NCBI GenBank assembly: GCA_016710335.1
Contig: JADJXQ010000003.1
Location: 186,001 to 250,000 of the forward strand
Direction: 5' to 3'
DNA length: 64,000 bases
Source of the DNA: Rhodospirillales bacterium
Lineage (GTDB): Bacteria; Pseudomonadota; Alphaproteobacteria; Rhodospirillales; Defluviicoccaceae
Below are positions 8,760 through 17,583 of this stretch, piece by piece. The notes beneath the pieces were generated by a model, which had not been told where the DNA came from, made no database searches, and saw only the letters and a list, made by a program, of their open reading frames with translations. Both the position numbers and the translations under genes were made by a program. The number at the start of each line of letters is the position of its first letter. Position 1 is the stretch's first letter.

Positions 8760-9506
8760 GTGTCCCGATTGCCAAAACGCTTCTACAAGAGCGCCGAGGT
8801 CGCCCCGGCCAAGGGCGGCTATACGGTTGTGCTTGACGGCCGCGGCGTCAAGACTCCGTCCGGCGCGCCTCTGGTGACCCCGGCGCTGGCGGTGGCGACG
8901 GTGGTGGCGGAGGAGTATCTGGCACAGGACGATGTGATCTTGCCGTCAACGATGCCGGTGACTCGGCTGTTGGCGACGGCGATAGACAGGGTCGAGCCGA
9001 TGCGCGCCGGCATCGTCGCGCAGTTGGCGGCCTGTGCAGAGAGCGACGTACTCTGCTACCGGGCCGAGGAACCGGACGACCTGGTGGAGCGGCAGGAGGC
9101 AGGGTGGCAGCCGCTGCTGGACTGGGCGGCGCGCGAGTTCGGCGCGGGCTTCACCGTCACCCACGGCATCATGCCCGTAGAACAGCCGCGTCAGGCGATC
9201 GATGCTGTGCGTTGCGCGATCGCGGCGCTGAGCACCGCCGAGTTGACGGCGCTGTCGGCGGCGGTGCAGGCCTGCCGCTCCGTAGTGGTGGGTTTGGCGC
9301 TGGTCAGCGGGCGCATCGGCCCGGACGAGGCGTTCGCCTTGACCGAAATGGATGAAAGCTTCCAGATCGAGCGTTGGGGCGAGACCGAGGAAGCGGGCGC
9401 GCGGCGCCGGCGCGTGCGCGACGACCTTCGCGCCGCCGCCGCTTATCTCATGCTGGCGCGCCAGTCGGGTCCGGAAGAAGCGCGGTTGTCGGACGTGTGG
9501 ACATGA
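8760..9506 (+). CDS. ATP12-family F1-ATPase assembly chaperone
   Basis: Homologue of mitochondrial Atp12, which binds the F1 alpha subunit before assembly; it is typical of alphaproteobacteria. The 248-aa protein begins with the family-typical RLPKRFYKSAEVAPAKGGY segment and contains the LDGRGVKTPSGAPL stretch and a C-terminal WGETEEAGARRR region. The start is the GTG at 8760. Its TGA overlaps the acylphosphatase ATG at 9503, implying translational coupling. Confidence 0.92.
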   Translation: MSRLPKRFYKSAEVAPAKGGYTVVLDGRGVKTPSGAPLVTPALAVATVVAEEYLAQDDVILPSTMPVTRLLATAIDRVEPMRAGIVAQLAACAESDVLCYRAEEPDDLVERQEAGWQPLLDWAAREFGAGFTVTHGIMPVEQPRQAIDAVRCAIAALSTAELTALSAAVQACRSVVVGLALVSGRIGPDEAFALTEMDESFQIERWGETEEAGARRRRVRDDLRAAAAYLMLARQSGPEEARLSDVWT

Positions 9507-9790
9507 ACGATCCGATCAAGACCGTGGCGGTCCGCATTCAAGGCCGGGTGCAGGGCGTGTGGTATCGCGGCTGGACCGTAGAAGAGGCCAAGCGGCGGGG
9601 GCTCGACGGATGGGTGCGGAACCGCAGCGACGGCAGCGTCGAGGCGTTGTTCTCCGGACCAAAGAACGCCGTCAACGGCATGCTCGACGCTTGTTGGCAG
9701 GGCCCGCCTGCAGCCAAGGTGTCGACCGTTCACCCTCGTCCCGCCGACCCGCCGGAACAGACCGGCTTCCGTCCCTTGCCGACGATGTAG
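9503..9790 (+). CDS. acyP: Acylphosphatase
   Basis: Small enzyme hydrolysing carboxyl-phosphate bonds of acyl phosphates. The ATG at 9503, overlapping the ATP12 stop as ATGA, gives 95 aa, the standard size. The active-site motif VQGVWYRGWT supplies the catalytic arginine, and GLDGWVRNRSDGSVEALFSG supplies the catalytic asparagine. An upstream extension of this frame lies inside the ATP12 gene and is not credible. Confidence 0.93.
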   Translation: MNDPIKTVAVRIQGRVQGVWYRGWTVEEAKRRGLDGWVRNRSDGSVEALFSGPKNAVNGMLDACWQGPPAAKVSTVHPRPADPPEQTGFRPLPTM

Positions 9791-9800
9791 CGGCACTGTC

Positions 9801-10367
9801 ATGCCGCGCGACGAGTCGATGGCGCTCGATGGGGGCGCCGACGGGCCGTTCTGGGTGTTCGGCTATGGTTCTCTGATGTGGGAGCCGGGATTCGAATACG
9901 AAGAGGCGCGCGCGGCGCGGCTTTGGGGGTATCACCGGTCGTTGTGCCTGTTGTCGGTGCGCAACCGCGGCACGCCCGAGCGCCCGGGCCTGGTGCTGGC
10001 GCTCGACCGCGGCGGCAGTTGCCAGGGTCTGGCGTTCCGGATTCCGGCAGAGGACGCCGCCGCCACGCGCGCCTATCTCTGGCAGCGGGAGATGTATACC
10101 GGGGCCTATCGCGCTCGCATGTTGCCGGTGCGCCTCGCCGACGGTCGCCGCGTTGCGGCGCTTGCCTTCGTCGCGCGCCCCGACCACGCGCAGTACTTCT
10201 GTGCCGCCTCCTCCGAACATGCCGCAGAGATGGTGCTCCAGGGTCAAGGGCGGATGGGCACGTCGTTCGACTACCTGAAGAACGTCGTCCGCCACCTGGA
10301 CCAGCTCGGCATTACCGACGGACCACTGCACCAGGTCTTGGGCTTGGCAGAAGCGCGCCGGACCTGA
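9801..10367 (+). CDS. ChaC-like gamma-glutamylcyclotransferase
   Basis: Likely glutathione-specific gamma-glutamylcyclotransferase. The substrate-binding motif VFGYGSLMWEPGF sits near residues 18-30, followed by GYHRSLCLLSVRNRGTPERPGLVLAL and the ChaC-type AYLWQREM region. The 188-aa length fits the bacterial ChaC family. It lies 10 bases after the acylphosphatase gene. The opposing HbpS-like gene ends 10 bases beyond its stop. Confidence 0.9.
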   Translation: MPRDESMALDGGADGPFWVFGYGSLMWEPGFEYEEARAARLWGYHRSLCLLSVRNRGTPERPGLVLALDRGGSCQGLAFRIPAEDAAATRAYLWQREMYTGAYRARMLPVRLADGRRVAALAFVARPDHAQYFCAASSEHAAEMVLQGQGRMGTSFDYLKNVVRHLDQLGITDGPLHQVLGLAEARRT

Positions 10368-10377
10368 CGGCCGCGCA

Positions 10378-10848
10378 TTATTTGCCGACGGCCGTCTTCG
10401 GGTCGGACACCAGGCCGGCGGCGTTGATGCCGACAATGGCGCAGAGCTCGTCGTTGTCCGAAGTATCGCCGCTGACGCCGACGGCGCCGATCACCGGCCC
10501 CTCCGGATCGCACACCAGCACGCCCCCCGGCACCGGCACGAAGCGACCACCGGCGGCGACCGATACGGCGGTGGTGAACATCGGCCGGTCGAGCGCGACG
10601 TCGCGCAGCACGCGGCTCGAGACTCCGAGGCCAAGGGCGCCGTAGGCCTTGCCGATGGCGATGTCAAGCCGGAGGATGCCGGAGCCGTCTTCCCGTTTCA
10701 GCGCCATCGCATGACCACCCGAGTCAAGGACGACCACCGTCAGCGGCAGCATTCCGTTTGCGCGGCCAGCTTCCAGAACGGCGTCGATGATGGTGCAGGC
10801 GGTCTCCAGCGTCAGCGCCGTGTGCCTCCTTGCCGTATCGTTGTTCAT
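10378..10848 (-). CDS. HbpS/GlcG-family (DUF336) protein
   Basis: A 156-aa protein of the family that includes the haem-binding HbpS and GlcG. It carries the family signatures VVVLDSGGHAMALKREDG, IAIGKAYGALGLGVSSR and the glycine-rich VPGGVLV. No signal peptide is evident, so it should be cytoplasmic; the ligand is unknown. I placed the start at the ATG at 10848 rather than 10887 because a GGAGGAGGAG ribosome-binding site sits just upstream of it. Its neighbours are unrelated genes, giving no functional context. Confidence 0.85.
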   Translation of the reverse strand: MNNDTARRHTALTLETACTIIDAVLEAGRANGMLPLTVVVLDSGGHAMALKREDGSGILRLDIAIGKAYGALGLGVSSRVLRDVALDRPMFTTAVSVAAGGRFVPVPGGVLVCDPEGPVIGAVGVSGDTSDNDELCAIVGINAAGLVSDPKTAVGK

Positions 10849-10962
10849 GAGATCTGCTCCTCCTCCCTTCTGTACGCTTGTCGACAACGAACCAAGTTGT
10901 TCGCGTCAGGTGCCATATGAGTTGCCCGCTTCTGTTGTGGCAGGGGTGAGCCGGCCGGCATC

Positions 10963-11802
10963 TTACCTTACCGGGACGTTGTCGATGAGGCGGGTGCGGC
11001 CGAGGTGGGCAGCGGCGAGAACGCGGCCGGGGCGGGTGCGGTCGGTCCAGGCGGCGAGGGTGGCGGCGTCGCGGACTGCCACGTAATCGACGCGGGCGAA
11101 GCCGGCGTTGCGTAACGCTGCGACGGCGCGGCGTTCCTGCTCGTCGGCATCGGCGCCATCGGCCACGGCGCTGGCGACGGTGGAAACGGCGTGGTGCAGG
11201 GCCGGGGCGATCCCCCGCTCATCCGGGCTCAGGTAGGCATTGCGGGACGACAGCGCCAAGCCATCGGCCTCGCGCACCGTCTCCGCCGCCTCGATGCGGA
11301 CCGGGATGTGCAGGTCGCGGACCAGCCGCCGGATGACCTGCAGTTGCTGGTAGTCCTTTTCGCCGAACACCGCCGCGTCCGGCAGCGCCTGGATCAGGAG
11401 CTTGGTGACGACGGTGGCGACGCCGGTGAAGAAGCCGGGACGGAAGGCGCCCTCGAGGTCGTCGCTGAGGCCGGGGACCGAAACCCTGGTGGCGTCGCCC
11501 TCGGGATACATCTCCGCCACGTCCGGCGCGAACAGGAGGTCGGCGCCCTCGGCCTCGAGCATGGCGCTGTCCGCCGCTTCGTCGCGGGGGTAGACGTCGA
11601 GGTCCTCGTGGGGTGCGAACTGGGTCGGGTTGACGAAGAGCGTCACGCATGTTCGCTCCGCCAGTGCGCCGGCGCGGCGAACCAAGGACACATGGCCGGC
11701 ATGCAGCGCGCCCATCGTCGGAACAAGGGCGACGGACTTGCCGCCCGTGCGCCAGCCGCCGACGTGCGCGCGCAGATCGGCTACTGTCCGAACGACGTCG
11801 AT
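10963..11802 (-). CDS. panC: Pantothenate synthetase (start unresolved, overlaps panB)
   Basis: ATP-dependent condensation of pantoate with beta-alanine. The motifs [46 protein letters not shown] and [13 protein letters not shown] are all present. Homology clearly begins at [14 protein letters not shown], well upstream of the first ATG (11715), but no ATG, GTG or TTG precedes it in frame. The coordinate given starts at the ATC at 11802 for convenience and gives 279 aa, the normal length. This region overlaps the 3' end of panB in the -1 frame. One extra G in the G4 run at 11808-11811 would join the two frames. The function is firm; the 5' end is not. Confidence 0.88.
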   Translation of the reverse strand: MDVVRTVADLRAHVGGWRTGGKSVALVPTMGALHAGHVSLVRRAGALAERTCVTLFVNPTQFAPHEDLDVYPRDEAADSAMLEAEGADLLFAPDVAEMYPEGDATRVSVPGLSDDLEGAFRPGFFTGVATVVTKLLIQALPDAAVFGEKDYQQLQVIRRLVRDLHIPVRIEAAETVREADGLALSSRNAYLSPDERGIAPALHHAVSTVASAVADGADADEQERRAVAALRNAGFARVDYVAVRDAATLAAWTDRTRPGRVLAAAHLGRTRLIDNVPVR

Positions 11803-12707
11803 CTCAGCCCCATGGGAACGACGTTGACCTCCGCCGACTCCGTTGCCGGCTCGGCTTCCGCTTTCACTTTCGGCGACGCAGGCTCCGGAGGCTTGACGCC
11901 GAAGCAGTGCTCCAACGTGGGAAAGCGGCGGGCGCGGACATCGGCGGCATATTCCTCGACCGCCTTCTCGATGCCTTCCCCCAACTCGGCGTAACGTTTA
12001 ACGAATTTCGGCTGGAAGCCAGAGAACAGCCCGACCAGGTCTTCGAGCACCAGGATCTGGCCGTCGCACGCCGGAGATGCGCCGATGCCGATGGTGGGGA
12101 TCGTCAGCATCGCGGTGATCTCCCGCGCCAGCGGCTCGACGGTGCCCTCGATGACGGTGGCGAAGGCGCCGGCGTCCTCGACCGCCTTGGCGTCTTCGAT
12201 GATCCCGGCGGCCTCCTTGTCCTTGCGGCCGAGCGAGCGAAAACCGCCGGCGGTGTTGACCGACTGGGGCAGGAGGCCGATGTGGCCGAGCACCGGAATC
12301 CCGCGCTGGACGAGGAAGCGAATGGTCTCCGCCATCTCCACGCCGCCTTCGAGCTTGACGCCGGCGCAGCCCACTTCCTTCATCACCTGCGCCGCGTTGT
12401 GGAAGGCGCTCTCGGGAGACTCCTGGTAGCTGCCGAACGGCATGTCGACGATGACGCAGGCCTTGCGCGCCCCGCGCATGACCGCCTGCCCGTGGCCGAT
12501 CATCATGTCGAGGCTGACCCCGAGGGTGGAGTCCATGCCATAAAGCACCATGCCGAGAGAATCGCCGACCAGCAACAGGTCGACATGCTCATCCAGCAGC
12601 ACCGCGGTCAGCGACGTGTAAGCGGTGAGACAGACGATCGGCTCTCCGCCCTTGCGTTCGCGGATCTGCGGTACCGTAACCTTCTTCCATTGCTTGTGAA
12701 CGCTCAC
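11781..12707 (-). CDS. panB: 3-methyl-2-oxobutanoate hydroxymethyltransferase (with unusual tail)
   Basis: First committed step of pantothenate synthesis, making ketopantoate. The core has typical PanB motifs: [24 protein letters not shown], the VDMPFGSYQ region, [15 protein letters not shown] and [19 protein letters not shown]. The start is the GTG at 12707, chosen for its GGAGGAGG ribosome-binding site; a longer upstream frame is not PanB-like. After the usual end ([11 protein letters not shown]) comes an extra tail of about 35 residues rich in Pro, Glu, Ala and Lys, resembling an interdomain linker. It runs straight into the panC coding region. Confidence 0.93.
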   Translation of the reverse strand: MSVHKQWKKVTVPQIRERKGGEPIVCLTAYTSLTAVLLDEHVDLLLVGDSLGMVLYGMDSTLGVSLDMMIGHGQAVMRGARKACVIVDMPFGSYQESPESAFHNAAQVMKEVGCAGVKLEGGVEMAETIRFLVQRGIPVLGHIGLLPQSVNTAGGFRSLGRKDKEAAGIIEDAKAVEDAGAFATVIEGTVEPLAREITAMLTIPTIGIGASPACDGQILVLEDLVGLFSGFQPKFVKRYAELGEGIEKAVEEYAADVRARRFPTLEHCFGVKPPEPASPKVKAEAEPATESAEVNVVPMGLRSTSFGQ

Positions 12708-12904
12708 GGGTGTCCTCCTCCCTGAAGCGACGGCCGGTACTCTACTGCGAACCGCTTGCAGGCAAAAGCGCTTTTCGCATGCGCAACATGACAGGCGGGC
12801 CTGCTTCGCGCGCATGGTCGGACGAAGGCTGCGCATGCCTGCAAGATCCAGGAGACGCAGCAGAGGCAACGCAAAGCAATTCGGAATGCACTGGCGATTG
12901 ATCG

Positions 12905-14107
12905 ATGACAGGAACGCTGCTACGACCGCCGGAGTTCCAGCCGAACGGAGGCAGCGTGGGCGGACCTTCCGACGATCTGTTTCCGGACGCAGAGGGGGAG
13001 GCCGCCGTACCGGCACATACCACCGGCATCCTGCCGGCGCAGGAAATCCGCGCCCTGGTTCGGAATCGGGAGATCCAGGCCACGGCTAAGATCGACGAGG
13101 AGCAGATTCAGCCGGCCAGCTTGGACCTAAGACTGGGACGCGTCGCCTATCGTATTCCTGCAAGTTTCCTACCGGGGGTCGGCGCTAGTGTCATGGGTCG
13201 TATTCGTGACTTCGCCATGCATCAAATAGACTTGATGGAAGGAGCGGTGCTGGAGCGCGGCTGCGTCTACATCGTGCAGCTGATGGAGTTTCTGTCACTA
13301 CGCGGTGGCCTTTCGGCTACGGCCAACCCCAAGAGCTCGACCGGCCGCCTTGACATCTTCACCCGCCTGATCGCGGATCGGGCCACCGTGTTCGATCAGG
13401 TGCCGGCCGGCTACAAGGGGCATCTCTACGTCGAGATCGCGCCGAGAACCTTCAGCGTCGTCGTCCGCATGGGCACCCGCCTCAACCAGCTTCGCTTGCA
13501 GCGGGGCAATCCACCCACCTCCGATCAAGCCATCCGCCGCTTGCACAAGTCGGTGCCGCTGGTGGATAGCGAGCCGGGCAAGGAGGTCATCGACCGCGGC
13601 CTCGCCGTTACCGTTGATCTGGCGGGCGGCGCCGCCGCTCTTGTCGGTTATCATGCACGACGGCACACCGATCTCATCGATCTCGCCAAGGTCAACCACT
13701 ACGATTGGCGCGACTTCTGGGAACCGGTCCATACCGACCGTCGCCGCACCGTGATACTCAATCCCGGTGACTTCTACATTCTCGCGTCCAAGGAAGCCGT
13801 GACGGTGCCGCCGGACCATGCCGCCGAGATGCGCGCCTACGACACCCAGGTCGGCGAGTTCCGCGTCCATTACGCCGGTTTCTTCGACCCCGGCTTCGGC
13901 TACGCCGATTGCGCCGGCGCCGGCTCGCGGGCGGTCCTGGAAATCCGCTCGTTCGAGGTACCGTTCGTGCTCAGCGACGGCCAACTGGTCGGACGGTTGG
14001 TCTACGACCGGCTGACGGCCGTTCCCGACAAGCTATACGGCCCCGACATCGGGTCGTCCTACCAGCGCCAGGGCCTGAACCTCGCCAAGCAGTTCCGCCG
14101 CACCTAG
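12905..14107 (+). CDS. dcd: 2'-deoxycytidine 5'-triphosphate deaminase (two-domain DCD)
   Basis: Deaminates dCTP to dUTP for thymidylate supply. The 400-aa protein is of the long tandem-domain type found in alphaproteobacteria. Domain one has [14 protein letters not shown] and [18 protein letters not shown], which holds the substrate-binding SSxGR motif. The repeated second domain carries the matching late motif [20 protein letters not shown]. The first 40 residues are poorly conserved, so the start could be later than the ATG at 12905. It is divergent from panB, with about 200 bp between them for promoters. Confidence 0.9.
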   Translation: MTGTLLRPPEFQPNGGSVGGPSDDLFPDAEGEAAVPAHTTGILPAQEIRALVRNREIQATAKIDEEQIQPASLDLRLGRVAYRIPASFLPGVGASVMGRIRDFAMHQIDLMEGAVLERGCVYIVQLMEFLSLRGGLSATANPKSSTGRLDIFTRLIADRATVFDQVPAGYKGHLYVEIAPRTFSVVVRMGTRLNQLRLQRGNPPTSDQAIRRLHKSVPLVDSEPGKEVIDRGLAVTVDLAGGAAALVGYHARRHTDLIDLAKVNHYDWRDFWEPVHTDRRRTVILNPGDFYILASKEAVTVPPDHAAEMRAYDTQVGEFRVHYAGFFDPGFGYADCAGAGSRAVLEIRSFEVPFVLSDGQLVGRLVYDRLTAVPDKLYGPDIGSSYQRQGLNLAKQFRRT

Positions 14108-14180
14108 TTCCGCCGGGCTCGCCGCGGCTCCGCCGGGAGTTGCCCCGGCCGCCGCGGCTCCGCCTGCAGTCGTTCCGCGT

Positions 14181-14630
14181 CTAGTAAGAGATCACCTTGG
14201 TGTGCTCGCCCATCTGGATGCGGATGGTTTCTTCGTTGCCGGGCTTGGTGCCTTCGATCCAGTCGGTCTGCGACATCCCGGCCGCCTTCGTGCACATCTG
14301 GCAGACATGAACGGTTGCGCCGTCGTTAATCAGTTTGATCAGCTTGTCCCTGGGCGGCACGCCGTCCTGGCCCGGTTCCTGCGTCCCCGCCTTGTTGGCC
14401 AGGCGCACGCCTTTCACGTTGAGGAAGACGACCACCGGATAACCCATGCTGCGCACCTTGCCGGCATAGGTGAGCGCCATGTCCGCCGTCCAAGGATCAT
14501 CGGTGGTCAGGTTGAGGAACAGGGTGCCGCGTTCGTCCTCGCTGGCGTGACCCTCTTGTCCCGGCAGCACGACCGCCATGGCAAGCATCAAGATGGCCAC
14601 GAAGGCCGGTAGCAATCGTCTCATCCGCAT
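14181..14630 (-). CDS. Periplasmic DsrE-family protein
   Basis: A 149-aa exported protein with a DsrE/DsrF-like fold. The start at 14630 follows an AGGAG ribosome-binding site and yields a signal peptide (MRMRRLLPAFVAILMLAMAVV, with likely cleavage near GHASE). The mature part has LFLNLTTDDPWTADMALTYA and ends with a CQMCTKAAGM motif whose cysteines could act in sulfur transfer or redox chemistry; that is inference. A copper-chaperone-like gene lies just upstream on the same strand, so the pair may be an operon for metal or redox handling in the periplasm. Confidence 0.85.
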   Translation of the reverse strand: MRMRRLLPAFVAILMLAMAVVLPGQEGHASEDERGTLFLNLTTDDPWTADMALTYAGKVRSMGYPVVVFLNVKGVRLANKAGTQEPGQDGVPPRDKLIKLINDGATVHVCQMCTKAAGMSQTDWIEGTKPGNEETIRIQMGEHTKVISY

Positions 14631-14703
14631 CGCACGTTCTCCTTCCTGGTGTGTTGACGCGACCTTCCGGACGTTGCCGGAGAGCCCGCATGCCGATTGC
14701 CGA

Positions 14704-15228
14704 TCAGTCGCCGGCCTTGCCGTGGCCCATGTCATGCGGTGATGTGCCCATGCCGCCGTGGCCGGGCCCCATTGCGCCGGCACCCACCACCGGCACGTCG
14801 ACGGTGATCGAGCCTGCAGTCTCGAACGTGAGGGTCAGCGGGAAGCTTTCGCCTTCCTTGAGCGGCTGCTGCAGCCCCATGAACATCACGTGGTCGCCGC
14901 CCGGCTGCAGCACGGCCGTGCCCCCCGCCTGAACGTCGACAGCGTCGACGGGCCGCATCTTCATGACGTCGCCGTCCATTAAATGAGTGTGAAGCTCGAC
15001 CGTCTTCGAGACGTCGGCCGACGCCGATATGAGGCGGTCGTCTTCGGCGCCCGCGTTTTCGATGGTCATGAAGGCGGCACCGGCTCGGGCCGCGCCCGCC
15101 GAGGCGCGCGCCCACGGCGACTTCACGGTAATGTCACCGACCGTCGCATCTGCGGCCGAGGCGCCGCCGCCCGCCACGACGAGAGCGGCAAGCACCGCTG
15201 CGCCGATCGCATGAACCATACGGGTCAT
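14704..15228 (-). CDS. PCu(A)C-family periplasmic copper chaperone
   Basis: Delivers Cu(I) to cytochrome c oxidase or related sites in the periplasm. A signal peptide spans about residues 1-27 (AALVVAGGGASAA). The copper-binding pattern is visible as ELHTHLMDGDVMKMRP followed by PGGDHVMFMGL, matching H(M)X10MX21HXM. The C-terminus is rich in Gly, His and Met (GPGHGGMGTSPHDMGHG) and may be a second copper site. The ATG at 15228 is preferred to the longer frame because a signal peptide follows it directly. Confidence 0.92.
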   Translation of the reverse strand: MTRMVHAIGAAVLAALVVAGGGASAADATVGDITVKSPWARASAGAARAGAAFMTIENAGAEDDRLISASADVSKTVELHTHLMDGDVMKMRPVDAVDVQAGGTAVLQPGGDHVMFMGLQQPLKEGESFPLTLTFETAGSITVDVPVVGAGAMGPGHGGMGTSPHDMGHGKAGD

Positions 15229-15436
15229 CAGGTCTGTCTCCGCTGGAGGGCGCACAGAACCGTGCGTGTATTATCGTTTGCTCATGTCCGTGTACTGCCT
15301 CGGTCGCGGCAAGGCAATCGGCATTTCGCTCTCGTTCCCGCTGGTTCCCTCCGGCCCTCTGGTTCCCTCCGGCGCGACGGCAGGTTATCGTGAGCACCGC
15401 CTTCTCGTCGCCTTGATCAAGGGAGGTAATTCATAA

Positions 15437-16011
15437 GTGCCAGCCGCCCCTCCACGCTCGCCCCGGATTGCCATCACCGGCAGCGCTGGTGTCGGCAAAA
15501 CGACCTTGGCGACGGCGCTGGCCGCCCGGCTCGCCTTACCCCTGGTGCGCGAAGGCATGCGAGAGCGGTTGGAAGGCGGTCTTGATCTTCATGCTCTGGG
15601 GCGGGACGGGGTTGGCGCCCTCATTGAGGCATTGTTTGTGGAGCATCTCGGCGACGTCGATCGGGCCGTGACGACGGCGGGCGGTTTCGTATCCGACCGC
15701 TGCCCGCTCGACAGCGCCGCTTTCTGGCTCTGCTACGGCTTCGGCATGGACGGCGACGCTACGTCCCGCATCTTCGAGCGGGCGGCGGCGGCCGTCGGCG
15801 GCCATGATCTGATCGTGATGCTGCCGTGGGGCGTCCTGCCCCTCGTCGCCGACGGCGTTCGGTCTGCCAATCCATGGTGCAGCTTCATTTCCAGCTGGTG
15901 CTGGAAGGCGTGTTGCGGCGCTGGGGCACGAGGACCCGGGTGGTGGCGCTGCCGGACGGGGTGACGGTGCTGGACGACCGCGTCGCGTGGGTGTTCGACC
16001 AGTTGCGCTGA
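15437..16011 (+). CDS. P-loop ATPase/kinase (AAA_28-like), interrupted by a frameshift
   Basis: A nucleotide-binding protein of about 190 aa. The Walker A motif ITGSAGVGKTT lies near residues 13-23, and FVSDRCPLDSAAFWLCYG near 90. It begins with GTG at 15437 behind a GGGAGGT ribosome-binding site. As written, the frame ends at 15964 with a Cys/Trp-rich tail that looks like frame-shifted sequence. The natural continuation (QLHFQLVLEGVLRRW through DRVAWVFDQLR) is encoded in another frame, to 16011. Restoring one base near 15877 joins them as NPWMQLHFQ. This is either a sequencing deletion or a recent pseudogene. Confidence 0.7.
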
Positions 16012-16025
16012 CGACCGGAACGGCG

Positions 16026-17027
16026 TCACTGGTCGTTATCAAATGCGCGAAGCCATGCCTGCAAGTTTGGCGCGTCGGGACAGGCGTGCACCATCTGGCG
16101 GAGTGCGATGCGGGCCGCGCGGCGGGTCCACTCGTCCTCGGAGCGAGGGAACCGCCGCGGTTCCAGCCCAGAGCACACGGCCCAGTTGATGAGCAGCTTC
16201 TCTTCCATGTAGCCGGCCGGCGCAAAGAGCTGGAGCAGCCGCTGGAAGGCTTCGTAGCGGCGCACGTCAAACCCGGCGTCGAGCGGCGGCCGCAAACCTC
16301 CCCTCTCGGCGACCGGGCTACGGGGATGCGCCGTCAGCACCGGCGTCAAGCCGGGCGGAATGGGCGCGTCGTCCGTCTTGCACCGTTGTACCGCAGATCG
16401 ATGATGGAGCAGGTGCGAATGGAGCGGATTTGCGGTGTCGTCATATTGGCGGAGCGCATCCGGCTGAAAGTGCTCGATGCGCGCGGCCGCAGACCGACAC
16501 ACGCGATGCGGTTCGGCCGCCGAGATGGCGCTGAGTGCATCAGATGCATCGACGAACACGTTCCGACCCTGGCCGCGGCGGAGGATGCGTTTGAGGGCAG
16601 GGTCTTCGGTGCGGACGCAGAACTCCATATGCGGAACACCGAGACCGAGATCGAAGAGCACCCCGCTGCGGTCGTCTGGCCGCACCGCTCCCACATCCGG
16701 CCCGAGTTCCATCAACGCCGTTCGTCCGCTCAGGACCGCAGCCGGTTCGCGGACGCAGAAAGAGATGCTTTGGGTCCAGGAGTGCGGTCGCGGACCCACC
16801 TGCTCGTAGGCGATCGCGACCGTGTCCCCAGGGAACGCGAACTGCAAGGCGCCGGTCCGGGTCACGATGGCGCCGCCGTTGTCTTTCACCGCCAGTTCCG
16901 GCGCCGGATCACGACGGATACCCGGGAACGCGCAGACCGCGCGGGTCCCGATGCTCCACATGACGTCCGCGTCGTGAAGCATGTGTTGCGCCACTGCCCG
17001 TGGCGTCGTCGCCGCCGGTTTGTTCAT
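16026..17027 (-). CDS. Conserved hypothetical protein, 333 aa
   Basis: I do not recognise the family. No signal peptide, membrane segment, P-loop or HTH is evident. The protein is rich in Arg, Pro and Ala, with a structured first half (GALQFAFPGDTVAIAYEQVG, HSWTQSISFCV, LFDLGLGVPHMEFCVRTEDPAL) and a more variable second half. Several cysteines and histidines are scattered without a clear metal motif. It faces the frameshifted P-loop ATPase gene tail to tail, with a 14-base gap. The long frame and coherent amino-acid composition support it as a real gene. The function is unknown. Confidence 0.75.
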   Translation of the reverse strand: MNKPAATTPRAVAQHMLHDADVMWSIGTRAVCAFPGIRRDPAPELAVKDNGGAIVTRTGALQFAFPGDTVAIAYEQVGPRPHSWTQSISFCVREPAAVLSGRTALMELGPDVGAVRPDDRSGVLFDLGLGVPHMEFCVRTEDPALKRILRRGQGRNVFVDASDALSAISAAEPHRVCRSAAARIEHFQPDALRQYDDTANPLHSHLLHHRSAVQRCKTDDAPIPPGLTPVLTAHPRSPVAERGGLRPPLDAGFDVRRYEAFQRLLQLFAPAGYMEEKLLINWAVCSGLEPRRFPRSEDEWTRRAARIALRQMVHACPDAPNLQAWLRAFDNDQ

Positions 17028-17364
17028 GACCGTGCACCCCGGACCTGCGGGGTTCCTCCCAACCTGCGGCGGGCTTCCGCTACCTTGTCTTTCCCTGCAC
17101 GTAACCTATTGATTCTCGCGGGTACTACCGCCCATCCGACTGTGTCGTTCGAATGGGCCAGTGCACCCAGGCGCATCCCGCACCGATCTTCGCTTCAGCG
17201 GCCGATCCAGTCAATTGCTAAGGAAAATCGTTCAGGTGCGCGTTATTGGCAATGCTGCATTGCGATAGACACGCTATGGTTCTGCGCCCATGTAACGCTA
17301 CAGTTGCGCTGTCGCATCCGCGGGTCTGAGCCGCGGCAACAAAAGACACTGGAGGAACTGTCCC
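17028..17364. other. Intergenic region upstream of the microprotein gene
   Basis: About 337 bp between two divergently transcribed genes, so it should hold promoters for both. It is visibly less GC-rich than its surroundings between 17190 and 17300. A perfect inverted repeat CCGCGG-GTCTGAG-CCGCGG lies near 17319-17337, just before the GGAGGA ribosome-binding site of the plus-strand leader frame. I could not place -35/-10 boxes with confidence. Confidence 0.4.
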
Positions 17365-17409
17365 GTGCGTGACAGCTTTCAACCGTGGAAAGAGGCTTTC
17401 AAAACATGA
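17365..17409 (+). CDS. Possible 14-aa leader peptide overlapping the microprotein
   Basis: A GTG-initiated frame encoding MRDSFQPWKEAFKT. It has a strong ribosome-binding site (GGAGGA at 17351-17356, 8 bases upstream), and its TGA overlaps the ATG of the next frame as ATGA. The spacing and overlap suggest it is translated and coupled to the downstream microprotein, as a leader or a second microprotein. No function can be read from the sequence. Confidence 0.4.
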   Translation: MRDSFQPWKEAFKT

Positions 17410-17510
17410 ACTGGGACCATACGATCGCCAAAGTGGCGCCTTACGCCGCCGTCGTCGTCGCCATCCTCGTGACGATGTACGTCTTCGCCGGCTATATGCA
17501 GGTTCAGTAA
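17406..17510 (+). CDS. Small single-pass membrane protein, 34 aa
   Basis: The frame starts MNWDHTIAKVAPYAA, followed by a hydrophobic helix of about 20 residues (AAVVVAILVTMYVFAGY) and a short polar tail. This is a typical one-helix inner-membrane microprotein. A GAAAGAGG sequence upstream can serve as ribosome-binding site, and the preceding 14-codon frame overlaps its start. Candidates include a small subunit of a respiratory or transport complex; I do not recognise the family. It lies alone between two unrelated genes. Confidence 0.6.
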   Translation: MNWDHTIAKVAPYAAVVVAILVTMYVFAGYMQVQ

Positions 17511-17583
17511 CGGGGCAGGTTCAGTAGCGGGAGCAGACGCGGCAGACGGAGCGTGAGGGCACACGGCCGGCGTCACAACCGCA

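Noticed and set aside
17120..17190. Possible third copy of the structured repeat (TTCGAATGGGCCAGTGCACCC)
   Set aside because: Only a short stretch resembles copy B; the conserved core and terminal hairpin are absent.
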